DNA of 5,967 nucleotides from contig JAAZVR010000070.1 of the NCBI GenBank assembly GCA_018623305.1, positions 1-5,967 of the forward strand, in the 5' to 3' direction. The notes beneath the pieces are model-generated. The model ran no database searches. It saw nothing but the letters and a program-made list of their open reading frames with translations, and was not told the DNA's origin. Made by a program: the position numbers and the translations under genes. How positions within the stretch are numbered: the stretch's first letter is position 1; every line of letters starts with the position of its first letter. The DNA is from Thiotrichales bacterium (GTDB lineage: Bacteria; Pseudomonadota; Gammaproteobacteria; JAAZVR01). Shown here in pieces: positions 1-5,489 of the stretch.

Positions 1-414
1 CGCGTTAAGTTATTGATTTCAGCTGTGGATATCTTAGATAAGACGCCTTTGATTGATGTCAAGCCTTATGTGCCTTTTAGCGATGCTTTGCCGAATTCAG
101 TGGGTGGATTTACGGAAAATCAAACACTTACAAAAGTCCAAGTGCAATGGTCGGAAAAGGCTCAGGCACAGCGTGAGTATTTTTTACCCACTTGTTCTTA
201 TCTGTTTGATTTTGTTGAAGATATTGTCTCTCAAGACCCAAGGCCTGCGTATATGGCTCGACAAGAAAATCATGAAAAAAACTACGGTGTTCGTGTCTAT
301 GGGCTGGAAGTCAAATGGCATATGAAAGGTCACACAGCGACGATTCTAGAGATTGAAAATTTATCCCCAGAATCTGTGCAAAGAATTGTGGATAACTTTG
401 GGGATGATTGTTAA
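1..414 (+). CDS. trmO: TrmO (TsaA/YaeB family) tRNA t6A37 N6-methyltransferase, C-terminal part
   Basis: TrmO uses S-adenosylmethionine to methylate N6-threonylcarbamoyladenosine at position 37 of a threonine tRNA, a modification next to the anticodon. Recognition rests on two family hallmarks: a segment reading DKTPLIDVKPYVPFSDA, matching the family's DGTPxxDIKPYxPYxD stretch, and DPRPAY about 60 residues later, followed by the typical YGVRVYGLEVKW strand. The reading frame is open from base 1, so the TTG at base 13 is not a real start. About 137 residues are visible, against roughly 235 for E. coli TrmO, so the N-terminal SAM-binding beta-barrel lies upstream of the window. The gene ends at TAA and is followed directly by a strong terminator hairpin. 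It converges with hslO and looks functionally unrelated to it. The family call is confident; activity cannot be judged without the N-terminus. Confidence 0.9.
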   Translation, partial: RVKLLISAVDILDKTPLIDVKPYVPFSDALPNSVGGFTENQTLTKVQVQWSEKAQAQREYFLPTCSYLFDFVEDIVSQDPRPAYMARQENHEKNYGVRVYGLEVKWHMKGHTATILEIENLSPESVQRIVDNFGDDC

Positions 415-423
415 CAAAGTTGG

Positions 424-456
424 ATAAAAAGGCGGAATGATTCCGCCTTTCTTTTT
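424..456. terminator. Bidirectional Rho-independent terminator between trmO and hslO
   Basis: A GC-rich stem GGCGGAA (431-437), loop TGA, and TTCCGCC (441-447) is extended by AAA/TTT pairs at 428-430 and 448-450. On the plus strand it is followed by CTTTTT. On the minus strand it is followed by a run of Ts (complement of 426-430). It lies in the 49-base gap between the convergent trmO and hslO stop codons, where a shared terminator is expected. The structure is read directly; function is inferred. Confidence 0.85.
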
Positions 457-463
457 AAAACAA

Positions 464-1312
464 TCAGTTAGGTTCTCTGAAAAGGGCGTCCACATCTTCT
501 TGGTGAAACACTTCTTCTCTGCCTGTAAATTGACACGTCATTTTGATGTGGCCTTGTTCTTCGATGATCGAATCCAGCTCACCTTTTGACAGCGTTTTTA
601 AGCTGGCTTCCATGCGTTCACGCGAAATATCCGCATTGAATTTCACTTCGTGAGGTTCAAAAATACGCACAGGGTCTTGGTGATACAAACGATGCAATAC
701 ATCGGTATGCGGCAAAGTCAGTAACTCTTCATCGGTCATTGTTTCGGCTAACTTTGTGATGTGCTCCCACATGACTTCGTCGTCTTTTTCAGCGGGCAGT
801 TTTTGCAACATAAAGCCCGTTAAACCGCTGGCATTATTTGCAATCCATAGGCGTGTATCCAATTGCTCAGACTGAGTTAAATAGTCTTCAATCGCTTGTG
901 CAATCGAGTGAGTTGTAAGTGAGACATAGCCTTGATATTGCTGGTCATCACGGTCGATTTTCAGGGTAATGACTAAATAGCCTTTGGCAAATAGATGTTC
1001 AAAATCTTCGTTTTCAATTTCGCCTTCTGTTTGTGCATAGCCGCGAATATTGAACTCATGGTCGCATTCAACGACTAAAAGTTTAATCGCGCCTTCTGTT
1101 TGTGTTTGAACAATGATTTTGCCAGGTTCTTTTAAGTTGGTCGCTAGTAAAGCGGCGCTCACCATTAATTCGCCCAACAGTTTTTTAACGATAGGCGGGT
1201 AAGGGTGAAATTCTAAAGCTTCCGTCCAACTTTTATTGATGGAACAGATTTGCCCGCGAACTGGGGCTTCTTCGAAAATAAAACGCAATAATCGGTCGTG
1301 TCGAATGTTCAT
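464..1312 (-). CDS. hslO: Hsp33-family chaperone lacking most of the redox-switch cysteines
   Basis: Hsp33 is a cytosolic holdase chaperone, normally activated when oxidants release zinc from a C-terminal CXC...CXXC site. The N-terminal and linker regions fit the family: an opening HDRLLRFIFEEAPVRGQ, a mid-protein LTGFMLQKLP (164-173), MWEHI (181-185) and LYHQDPVRIFEP (209-220). The length of 282 residues is close to the usual 290 or so. The odd part is the C-terminal zinc domain. Its fold-level similarity persists (SRERMEASLKTL, then GHIKMTC), but the CXC positions are Ala227 and Ile229, and the CXXC motif reads CQFT, so only Cys260 remains. Cys23 and Cys83 lie elsewhere. Canonical zinc binding and disulfide switching therefore look impossible. 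The frame is intact with no stop or frameshift, so this looks like a maintained gene rather than a pseudogene. ATG starts 4 bases after the lipA stop, with only a weak purine-rich RBS (GAAAG) inside the lipA end, suggesting coupled translation. Confidence 0.93.
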   Translation of the reverse strand: MNIRHDRLLRFIFEEAPVRGQICSINKSWTEALEFHPYPPIVKKLLGELMVSAALLATNLKEPGKIIVQTQTEGAIKLLVVECDHEFNIRGYAQTEGEIENEDFEHLFAKGYLVITLKIDRDDQQYQGYVSLTTHSIAQAIEDYLTQSEQLDTRLWIANNASGLTGFMLQKLPAEKDDEVMWEHITKLAETMTDEELLTLPHTDVLHRLYHQDPVRIFEPHEVKFNADISRERMEASLKTLSKGELDSIIEEQGHIKMTCQFTGREEVFHQEDVDALFREPN

Positions 1313-1316
1313 TTTT

Positions 1317-2369
1317 TTAATCTTTCATTTCTTTATGTTGTAAATCAGCATGATAGCTCGAACGCACCATAGGCCCGCTGGCGACATGGTCGAAGCCCAT
1401 TTTGTAGCCTTCGTCTTCGATGTGTTTGAACTCATCAGGTGTGACGTAACGCTCAACCGCCAAGTGATAAATACTGGGTTGCAGGTATTGCCCGACCGTT
1501 AGCATATTCACACCATGAGCGCGCAAATCACGCATAACCTCTAAAATCTCATCGATTTCTTCGCCCAGTCCAACCATCAAACCTGATTTGGTGGGTACAT
1601 TCGGGTGGCGCGCTTTAAAGTCTTTCAGTAATTGCAAAGACGCTTCATAGCTCGCACCTGGGCGGACTTTTTCGTACAAACGCGGAATGCTTTCCAAGTT
1701 GTGATTGAAGACATCCGGCGGGCAAGTGTCAATAATCTCAAGTGCTAAGGCCTCTTTCGAGCGGAAATCAGGCACAAGGCTTTCAATGGTAATATTCGGA
1801 TTGTGCTCACGAATCGCTCTAACGCATTCAGTGAAATGCCCCGCACCGCAATCTTTTAAATCATCGCGGTCAACCGAGGTTAAAACCACGTATTTCAAAT
1901 CCATTTCAGCGATGGTGGTCGCTAAGTGCATCGGCTCGTTTTCATCGAGTGCATTCGGACGACCGTGTTCAACATCACAGAAGGGGCATTTGCGCGTACA
2001 AATGTGTCCCATAATCATAAAGGTTGCTGTGCCGTGACCAAAGCATTCAGGCAGATTGGGGCAAGAGGCTTCTTCACATACGCTGTGCAGTTGACGCTCG
2101 CGCATGACATTTTTCAGCTTGCGAATGTTCGGCATTTGCGAAGGTTTTGGCAATTGCGCCTTAATCCAGCGCGGTTTTTCTATACGCGGCTGCTGAGGGT
2201 CAGGCTTGATGCGCAATTTGCTGGTTTTGTATTCACCCTTCGACATTTGAGCTTTGGTTTCGCGCAATGTCGGAATGTCGGTATTGAGTTCAATCACATT
2301 TTTCATAGGCGAGATTATACCACCGTCTTTCATACTTACTTTAAGCTGAGCCAGCGTATTTTTACCCAT
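1317..2369 (-). CDS. lipA: Lipoyl synthase LipA (radical SAM)
   Basis: LipA inserts two sulfur atoms into octanoyl groups carried on the lipoyl domains of 2-oxoacid dehydrogenases and the glycine cleavage system. Both cluster motifs are complete. The auxiliary cluster uses Cys98, Cys103 and Cys109 ([12 protein letters not shown]), and the radical-SAM cluster uses Cys124, Cys128 and Cys131 (CTRKCPFC). The C-terminal RSSYHAD (336-342) holds the conserved serine that ligates the auxiliary cluster. [25 protein letters not shown] and TVGQYLQPS are further family signatures. From the first ATG the protein is 350 residues, longer than E. coli LipA (321). Internal ATGs at residues 13, 22 and 42 are plausible starts, and none of the four has a strong Shine-Dalgarno sequence. 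Starting at residue 22 (base 2306) gives 329 residues, nearest the usual size. The 5' end is therefore uncertain, but the function is not. hslO follows after 4 bases. Confidence 0.96.
   Translation of the reverse strand: MGKNTLAQLKVSMKDGGIISPMKNVIELNTDIPTLRETKAQMSKGEYKTSKLRIKPDPQQPRIEKPRWIKAQLPKPSQMPNIRKLKNVMRERQLHSVCEEASCPNLPECFGHGTATFMIMGHICTRKCPFCDVEHGRPNALDENEPMHLATTIAEMDLKYVVLTSVDRDDLKDCGAGHFTECVRAIREHNPNITIESLVPDFRSKEALALEIIDTCPPDVFNHNLESIPRLYEKVRPGASYEASLQLLKDFKARHPNVPTKSGLMVGLGEEIDEILEVMRDLRAHGVNMLTVGQYLQPSIYHLAVERYVTPDEFKHIEDEGYKMGFDHVASGPMVRSSYHADLQHKEMKD
2314..2322 (-). promoter_or_regulatory. Possible extended -10 promoter element for lipA
   Basis: On the minus strand the sequence reads TGGTATAAT, a perfect extended -10 (TGnTATAAT), inside the 5' end of the longest lipA reading frame. 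No convincing -35 is seen at 17-18 bp, but extended -10 promoters often lack one. Initiation would fall near base 2307, right at the internal ATG (2306-2304). The lipA message would then be leaderless from that ATG, or would have a leader of about 60 bases before the ATG at 2246. The motif is seen directly; promoter activity is inference. Confidence 0.4.
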
Positions 2370-2382
2370 GACAGCCGTCTTT

Positions 2383-2391
2383 TGTTATGCT
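2383..2391 (+). promoter_or_regulatory. Possible extended -10 element for the qmcA-nfeD pair
   Basis: TGTTATGCT matches an extended -10 (TGn plus a hexamer with 4 of 6 consensus bases). It lies about 37 bases upstream of the ATG of the SPFH gene, within the 58-base divergent spacer, so a start near 2398 would give a short leader. No good -35 is visible at the right distance. It is a weak candidate, listed because this spacer must hold the pair's promoter unless transcription enters from elsewhere. Confidence 0.25.
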
Positions 2392-2414
2392 TCAAAAATC
2401 AGTTAAACAATGAC

Positions 2415-2421
2415 AAAAGGA
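2415..2421 (+). promoter_or_regulatory. Ribosome binding site of the SPFH gene
   Basis: AAAAGGA ends 6-7 bases before the ATG at 2428, a good Shine-Dalgarno at normal spacing. It supports this start over the out-of-frame ATG at 2421. Confidence 0.7.
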
Positions 2422-2427
2422 TGAGCT

Positions 2428-3276
2428 ATGTTTGCTTCATTTGGTGGTGTATCGATTATTTTCTTTATTTTGATTGCCTTGGTTTTAGCCTCGGGCATTC
2501 GCGTGGTGCCGAGTGCGGAAGAATGGGTGATTGAACGTTTGGGTAAGTATCGAACGACGTTGAAAGGCGGTTTGAATTGGATTATTCCGTTTGTTGATCA
2601 GGTGCGTGCGAAATACAACAAGCAAGAGCAAGTGGTTGATATTCCCGAGCAACAGGTCATTACCAAAGATAACGTGGGTGCTTTGGTCGATGGTGTGGTG
2701 TTTATGCGCATTGAAGACCCAGAGCGTGCGACTTATGGCGCTTTGAATGTGAAATTGATGTTGGCGCAGATTGCCCAAACAACGTTGCGTGCGGAGATTG
2801 GTCGTTTGGAATTGGATGAAAGTTTATCTTCTCGCGACCAGATTAATAAATCATTGCAAACGGCTTTGGGTGAAGCCGCGATTGAATGGGGTGTGATGGT
2901 CACACGGGTTGAATTATCGCGTATTGATGTGAATGAAAATGTGCGTTTGGCGATGGAAAAACAAATGGCTGCGGAGCGTGATAAGCGTGCGTTGGAATTG
3001 AGTGCCTTGGGTGAAAAGAATGCCGCAATTACCATTGCCGAAGGTTATAAGCAATCCGAGCGTTTAAAAGCGGAAGGTGAGCGTGATGCAATTCGCGCGG
3101 TGAACGAGGCCTTCCAAGAAAACCCACAAGCGGCGGAATACGTTTTGAATAAAGACCGAATCGCGGCTTTTGCAAAAATCGCTGAGTCGGATACGGTGAA
3201 TAAGATTGTGGTGCCAGAGAACTTTACAGCGATTTCTGGGGCTTTGACGGCGCTGAATGAAATGAACGGCAAATAA
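2428..3276 (+). CDS. qmcA: SPFH/stomatin-family membrane protein, QmcA-like
   Basis: This is a stomatin/prohibitin (SPFH/band 7) protein of the kind that oligomerises at the inner membrane and organises membrane microdomains or modulates membrane proteases; the exact role is not established for most members. It has one N-terminal hydrophobic segment (about residues 8-26) that anchors it. A band-7 domain covers about 27-175, with family stretches ERLGKY (36-41), GLNWIIPFVD (48-57), DIPEQQVITKDN (71-82) and TLRAEIGRLELDE (119-131). An Ala/Glu/Lys-rich coiled-coil-like region follows at about 175-225. Its 282 residues are slightly shorter than E. coli QmcA (about 305). The next gene, 9 bases on, encodes NfeD, the usual partner of this subfamily, which supports the QmcA/slipin assignment over HflK/HflC or prohibitin proper. 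It sits opposite in direction to the lip genes on both sides. Confidence 0.92.
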   Translation: MFASFGGVSIIFFILIALVLASGIRVVPSAEEWVIERLGKYRTTLKGGLNWIIPFVDQVRAKYNKQEQVVDIPEQQVITKDNVGALVDGVVFMRIEDPERATYGALNVKLMLAQIAQTTLRAEIGRLELDESLSSRDQINKSLQTALGEAAIEWGVMVTRVELSRIDVNENVRLAMEKQMAAERDKRALELSALGEKNAAITIAEGYKQSERLKAEGERDAIRAVNEAFQENPQAAEYVLNKDRIAAFAKIAESDTVNKIVVPENFTAISGALTALNEMNGK

Positions 3277-3279
3277 GGG
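3275..3279 (+). promoter_or_regulatory. Ribosome binding site deciding the nfeD start
   Basis: AAGGG overlaps the stop codon of the SPFH gene. Three adjacent in-frame starts follow: TTG 3280, ATG 3283 and ATG 3286. Only the ATG at 3286 has comfortable spacing (6 bases); the ATG at 3283 would have 3 and the TTG none. Confidence 0.6.
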
Positions 3280-3285
3280 TTGATG

Positions 3286-3765
3286 ATGGATTTTTTTATC
3301 AATGAATTCGGTGGTTTAAGCGGTGGCTTTTTAGTCAGTTTAGGCCTGTTATTGATTGTCGCTGAGATTTTCATTGTCTCGACCTTTTTTACGGTATTCA
3401 TCGGTGCTTCGATGATTGCGGTGGGGTTTTATGCGGAATTTTATCCAGAAACCTTAGGTTGGAAAGGGCAGTTGGCGGTGATTGCCATCAGTTCGGCTGC
3501 GCTGACTTTTGCGTTTAAAGATGGGTTGTTTCGTAAGAAAAACGATAAAGATGTCTCGGATGAGTATGCTTTTGAGCAGAGCGATGGCGTAGGGACTTTC
3601 TCCAAAGGCGCTGAGGGTGAAGCGCCAATGATTCAATTTCGTGGGACTTTTTGGGCGATTCATCCTGATTCGGATTCGGTTGAGGCCTTGGATGATAAAG
3701 CTCAAGTAAAGATTCAAATTGTAGAGCATAAGGCCTTATATCAAACTAATCCGAAAGCTGATTGA
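3286..3765 (+). CDS. nfeD: NfeD-family membrane protein (short YbbJ-like form)
   Basis: This is a short NfeD protein of the kind encoded next to stomatin/SPFH genes and thought to act with them at the inner membrane. From the ATG at 3286 it has 159 residues. Hydrophobic segments at about 13-33, 34-51 and 62-79 suggest three closely packed transmembrane helices. A charged linker (RKKNDKDVSDE) leads to a C-terminal beta-rich stretch (about 100-152, including GAEGEAPMIQFRGTFWAI and QVKIQIVEHKA), as expected for the NfeD OB-fold domain. It lacks the ClpP-like serine protease domain of long NfeD proteins, so protease activity is not expected. It is co-transcribed with the SPFH gene. Its last 20 bp overlap the end of lipB on the other strand, and its likely terminator is inside lipB. 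Start choice is explained by the RBS; the ATG at 3283 is the main alternative. Confidence 0.9.
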   Translation: MDFFINEFGGLSGGFLVSLGLLLIVAEIFIVSTFFTVFIGASMIAVGFYAEFYPETLGWKGQLAVIAISSAALTFAFKDGLFRKKNDKDVSDEYAFEQSDGVGTFSKGAEGEAPMIQFRGTFWAIHPDSDSVEALDDKAQVKIQIVEHKALYQTNPKAD

Positions 3766-4357
3766 TTAAGGTTTCAATTAATCGAGTTTCTAAGGCCTCA
3801 AATGAGGCCTTTTTATTTAAATCCGTCGTTTGAATGGCGGCTAAATTCGCATAACCACAGGGATTGATGCCTTTAAAAGGCGATAAATCCATATCAATAT
3901 TTAAACTCAGGCCATGATAGGTGCCTTTGGCTTTAAATTTAAGGCCTAAAGCGGCAATTTTGGCGTCATCAACATACACACCCGGCGCATCAGGCTTGGC
4001 GAAACTTTCAATATCGAATTGCTGTAAGGTTTCGATGAGACTGTTTTCAATCAGGCTGACTAAAGCGCGAGCGCCCAAGTTACGACGTTTGTGGTCGAGT
4101 AGGAAGTAAATAATCAGTTGGCCTGGGCCATGATAAGTGACTTGTCCACCGCGGTCGGTTTGAACAACAGGAATATTGGCAGTGTTGAGCAAATGCTCAG
4201 TTTTACCGTTCAGACCCAGCGTGTAAACGGGGTTATGTTGGAGTACCCAAAGTTCGTCTTGGGTGGTTTCGGTTCGGTTCAATGTGAACTCGCGCATAGC
4301 ATCATAAGTGGTTGGGTAATCAACCAGACCTAAATGTCGAATGCGCAAGTTGGACAT
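3746..4357 (-). CDS. lipB: Octanoyltransferase LipB
   Basis: LipB moves octanoate from acyl-carrier protein to the lysine of lipoyl domains, the step before LipA. The signature RGGQVTYHGPGQ (69-80) is complete. The catalytic pair is present: Lys133 in DAKIAALGL and Cys167 in GINPCGYA. PDAPGVYV (122-129) and LNIDMDLSPF (152-161) also match the family. At 203 residues it is close to E. coli LipB (213), ending slightly early. Its ATG shares one base with the ybeD stop (TAATG) and has no visible Shine-Dalgarno sequence, so translation is probably coupled. The TAG stop lies within nfeD on the other strand. No terminator was found downstream on the minus strand, so its transcript may run antisense into nfeD. 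lipA is not adjacent: the SPFH/NfeD pair lies between them. Confidence 0.96.
   Translation of the reverse strand: MSNLRIRHLGLVDYPTTYDAMREFTLNRTETTQDELWVLQHNPVYTLGLNGKTEHLLNTANIPVVQTDRGGQVTYHGPGQLIIYFLLDHKRRNLGARALVSLIENSLIETLQQFDIESFAKPDAPGVYVDDAKIAALGLKFKAKGTYHGLSLNIDMDLSPFKGINPCGYANLAAIQTTDLNKKASFEALETRLIETLINQLSD
3792..3814 (+). terminator. Rho-independent terminator of qmcA-nfeD, inside lipB
   Basis: AAGGCCTCA (3792-3800), a two-base AA, and TGAGGCCTT (3803-3811) form a perfect inverted repeat (effective loop CAAATG), followed by a T run through 3814 and then ATTT. It starts 27 bases after the nfeD stop, the normal place for a terminator. On the opposite strand the hairpin is not followed by Ts, so it should stop only plus-strand transcripts. 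The whole structure lies in lipB codons for about residues 182-189. Confidence 0.75.
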
Positions 4358-4653
4358 TAAAGCGCAATCATCACACGTTCGTGATCGGTGAGCGCGTAAT
4401 AGATGTTATCCAGTTGCTGTTTAGAAGAGGCCTCAAACGTCACAGTGACCGATTGATAATTCCCTTTTGCACTGATTCGATTCGTCACACAGCCTTCAGG
4501 TAAATTTTCGACGTGTTCTTTGACAATCGCAAAAATAAGCGCGTCAAAATCATCTGCAACTTTCCCCATCGCTTTAACTGAAAACTGGCAAGGGAATTCC
4601 ATCAGTGTTTCAGTATCGGGGGCATGAGTAGAGTTTTTATCCGTTATATTCAT
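4357..4653 (-). CDS. ybeD: YbeD/UPF0250 (DUF493) small protein
   Basis: A 98-residue member of the YbeD family, an ACT-like alpha/beta fold protein of undefined function, often encoded directly before lipB. Recognisable parts are LMEFPCQFSVKAMG (17-30), matching the family's LLEFPxxFxxKVMG, and SAKGNYQSVTVT (61-72), matching SSKGNYxSVxI. The C-terminal IYYALTDHERVMIAL fits the family ending. The N-terminal 15 or so residues are polar and longer than in E. coli YbeD (87 residues). Its start overlaps the dat stop by four bases (ATGA), and its stop overlaps the lipB start by one base, so the gene is tightly locked into this operon. The family call is solid; any role in lipoylation rests on context only. 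Confidence 0.92.
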   Translation of the reverse strand: MNITDKNSTHAPDTETLMEFPCQFSVKAMGKVADDFDALIFAIVKEHVENLPEGCVTNRISAKGNYQSVTVTFEASSKQQLDNIYYALTDHERVMIAL

Positions 4654-5486
4654 TTTTTTAACGCCTGATAATATTCAAAAACTTGGCTCCATACAGAACC
4701 TGATTGCCCAGAACCGATGGTTTTCCCATCGATCATTACGATTGGAATGATTTCACGAGTGGAGCTGGACAACCATACTTCATCTGCATTCATAAGGTCG
4801 TCTTTAGAAATTTCAACTTCTTCAAGCGGAAGTTGCTGTTCAGCTGCAATCATCAGTACCAGTGCGCGAGTAATGCCCGGTAAAATTTGTTCCGATAATG
4901 GCGGTGTTTTAATGATGCTGTTTTTAACGATAAATAGGTTGCTGGCTGCGGCTTCAGTCACGCAATCGCCAGGGCGAACCAGAATCGCATCATCCACGCC
5001 TGCGGCTTGCGATAGCTGGCGAGCCATAATATTCGGCAGTAGGGTGATGGCTTTAATATCGCAATGATGCCAGCGAATGTCATCAACAGTAATCGCAGAA
5101 TACCCTTGGCGATGACGTTCAACGTTCGGTTTACCCAGTGGCGTGCTCATTAAGAATACGGTTGCAGGGACATCGCTTGGGTTATGGTCGCGCTTTGCAG
5201 GTGCGCCGCGCGTGACTTGAATATAAATCGATTGGTCTTCGTCTTCTTTCGTCAGAATCAAACGATGGATGATTTCCAGCCATTCATCCATTGAATGTGG
5301 GTTTTCAATACCAATCTTGTCCAAACTGCGCTGTAAGCGTTCAAGGTGTTCAACGCCGCCCAAAAGCGAGCGGTTGTAGCAAGGAATGACTTCGTAAACG
5401 CCATCTCCAAACAAAAAGCCCCGGTCCATGACCGAGACTTTTGCGTTTGCTTGGGGAATCCATTCCCCGTTCAAGTAACAAATCAT
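4650..5486 (-). CDS. dat: D-amino-acid aminotransferase (class IV, PLP-dependent)
   Basis: A fold-type IV PLP aminotransferase that most likely interconverts D-alanine plus 2-oxoglutarate with pyruvate plus D-glutamate in the cytosol. Its 278 residues match the family. Lys145 in HCDIKAITLLPN is the PLP-binding lysine, and Glu178 in CVTEAAASN pairs with the cofactor nitrogen. DRGFLFGDGVYEV (21-33) and PGITR (203-207) are family motifs. Tyr31 and the VTRG-APAKRDH stretch with Arg99 and His101 correspond to the carboxylate trap described for Bacillus D-amino-acid transaminase (Tyr31, Arg98, His100). This favours D-amino-acid specificity over branched-chain aminotransferase or aminodeoxychorismate lyase. 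The ATG is 3 bases after the dacA stop, with a weak GGA upstream. The dacA neighbour, whose product releases D-Ala, fits the same substrate. Specificity is inferred from residues, not proven. Confidence 0.9.
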   Translation of the reverse strand: MICYLNGEWIPQANAKVSVMDRGFLFGDGVYEVIPCYNRSLLGGVEHLERLQRSLDKIGIENPHSMDEWLEIIHRLILTKEDEDQSIYIQVTRGAPAKRDHNPSDVPATVFLMSTPLGKPNVERHRQGYSAITVDDIRWHHCDIKAITLLPNIMARQLSQAAGVDDAILVRPGDCVTEAAASNLFIVKNSIIKTPPLSEQILPGITRALVLMIAAEQQLPLEEVEISKDDLMNADEVWLSSSTREIIPIVMIDGKTIGSGQSGSVWSQVFEYYQALKK

Positions 5487-5489
5487 TTT

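Noticed and set aside
53..325. A 90-codon plus-strand open frame inside trmO
   Set aside because: It is an alternate frame of the trmO coding sequence, whose own frame carries the family hallmarks.
464..1312. hslO as a pseudogene because of the missing cysteines
   Set aside because: The frame is full length with normal termini and conserved core motifs. The changes are clean substitutions at ligand positions rather than general decay.
2384..2416. A minus-strand promoter for lipA in the divergent spacer (TTGTCA or TTGTTT with CATAAC/ATAACA)
   Set aside because: Spacings are 21 or 15-16 bp and the -10 match is poor. The extended -10 further downstream is a better candidate.
1926..2534. A 202-codon plus-strand open frame covering the lipA 5' end and the start of the SPFH gene
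   Set aside because: It is antisense to lipA and out of frame with the SPFH gene, both of which carry clear family motifs. It has no RBS and no recognisable protein features.
3045..3401. A 118-codon minus-strand open frame opposite the qmcA/nfeD junction
   Set aside because: It is a shadow of two well-supported genes, with a low-complexity composition and no RBS or motif.
3728..3739. The palindrome ATAAGGCCTTAT as a terminator for lipB or nfeD
   Set aside because: It has no loop and no T tract on either strand, and it lies within nfeD coding sequence.
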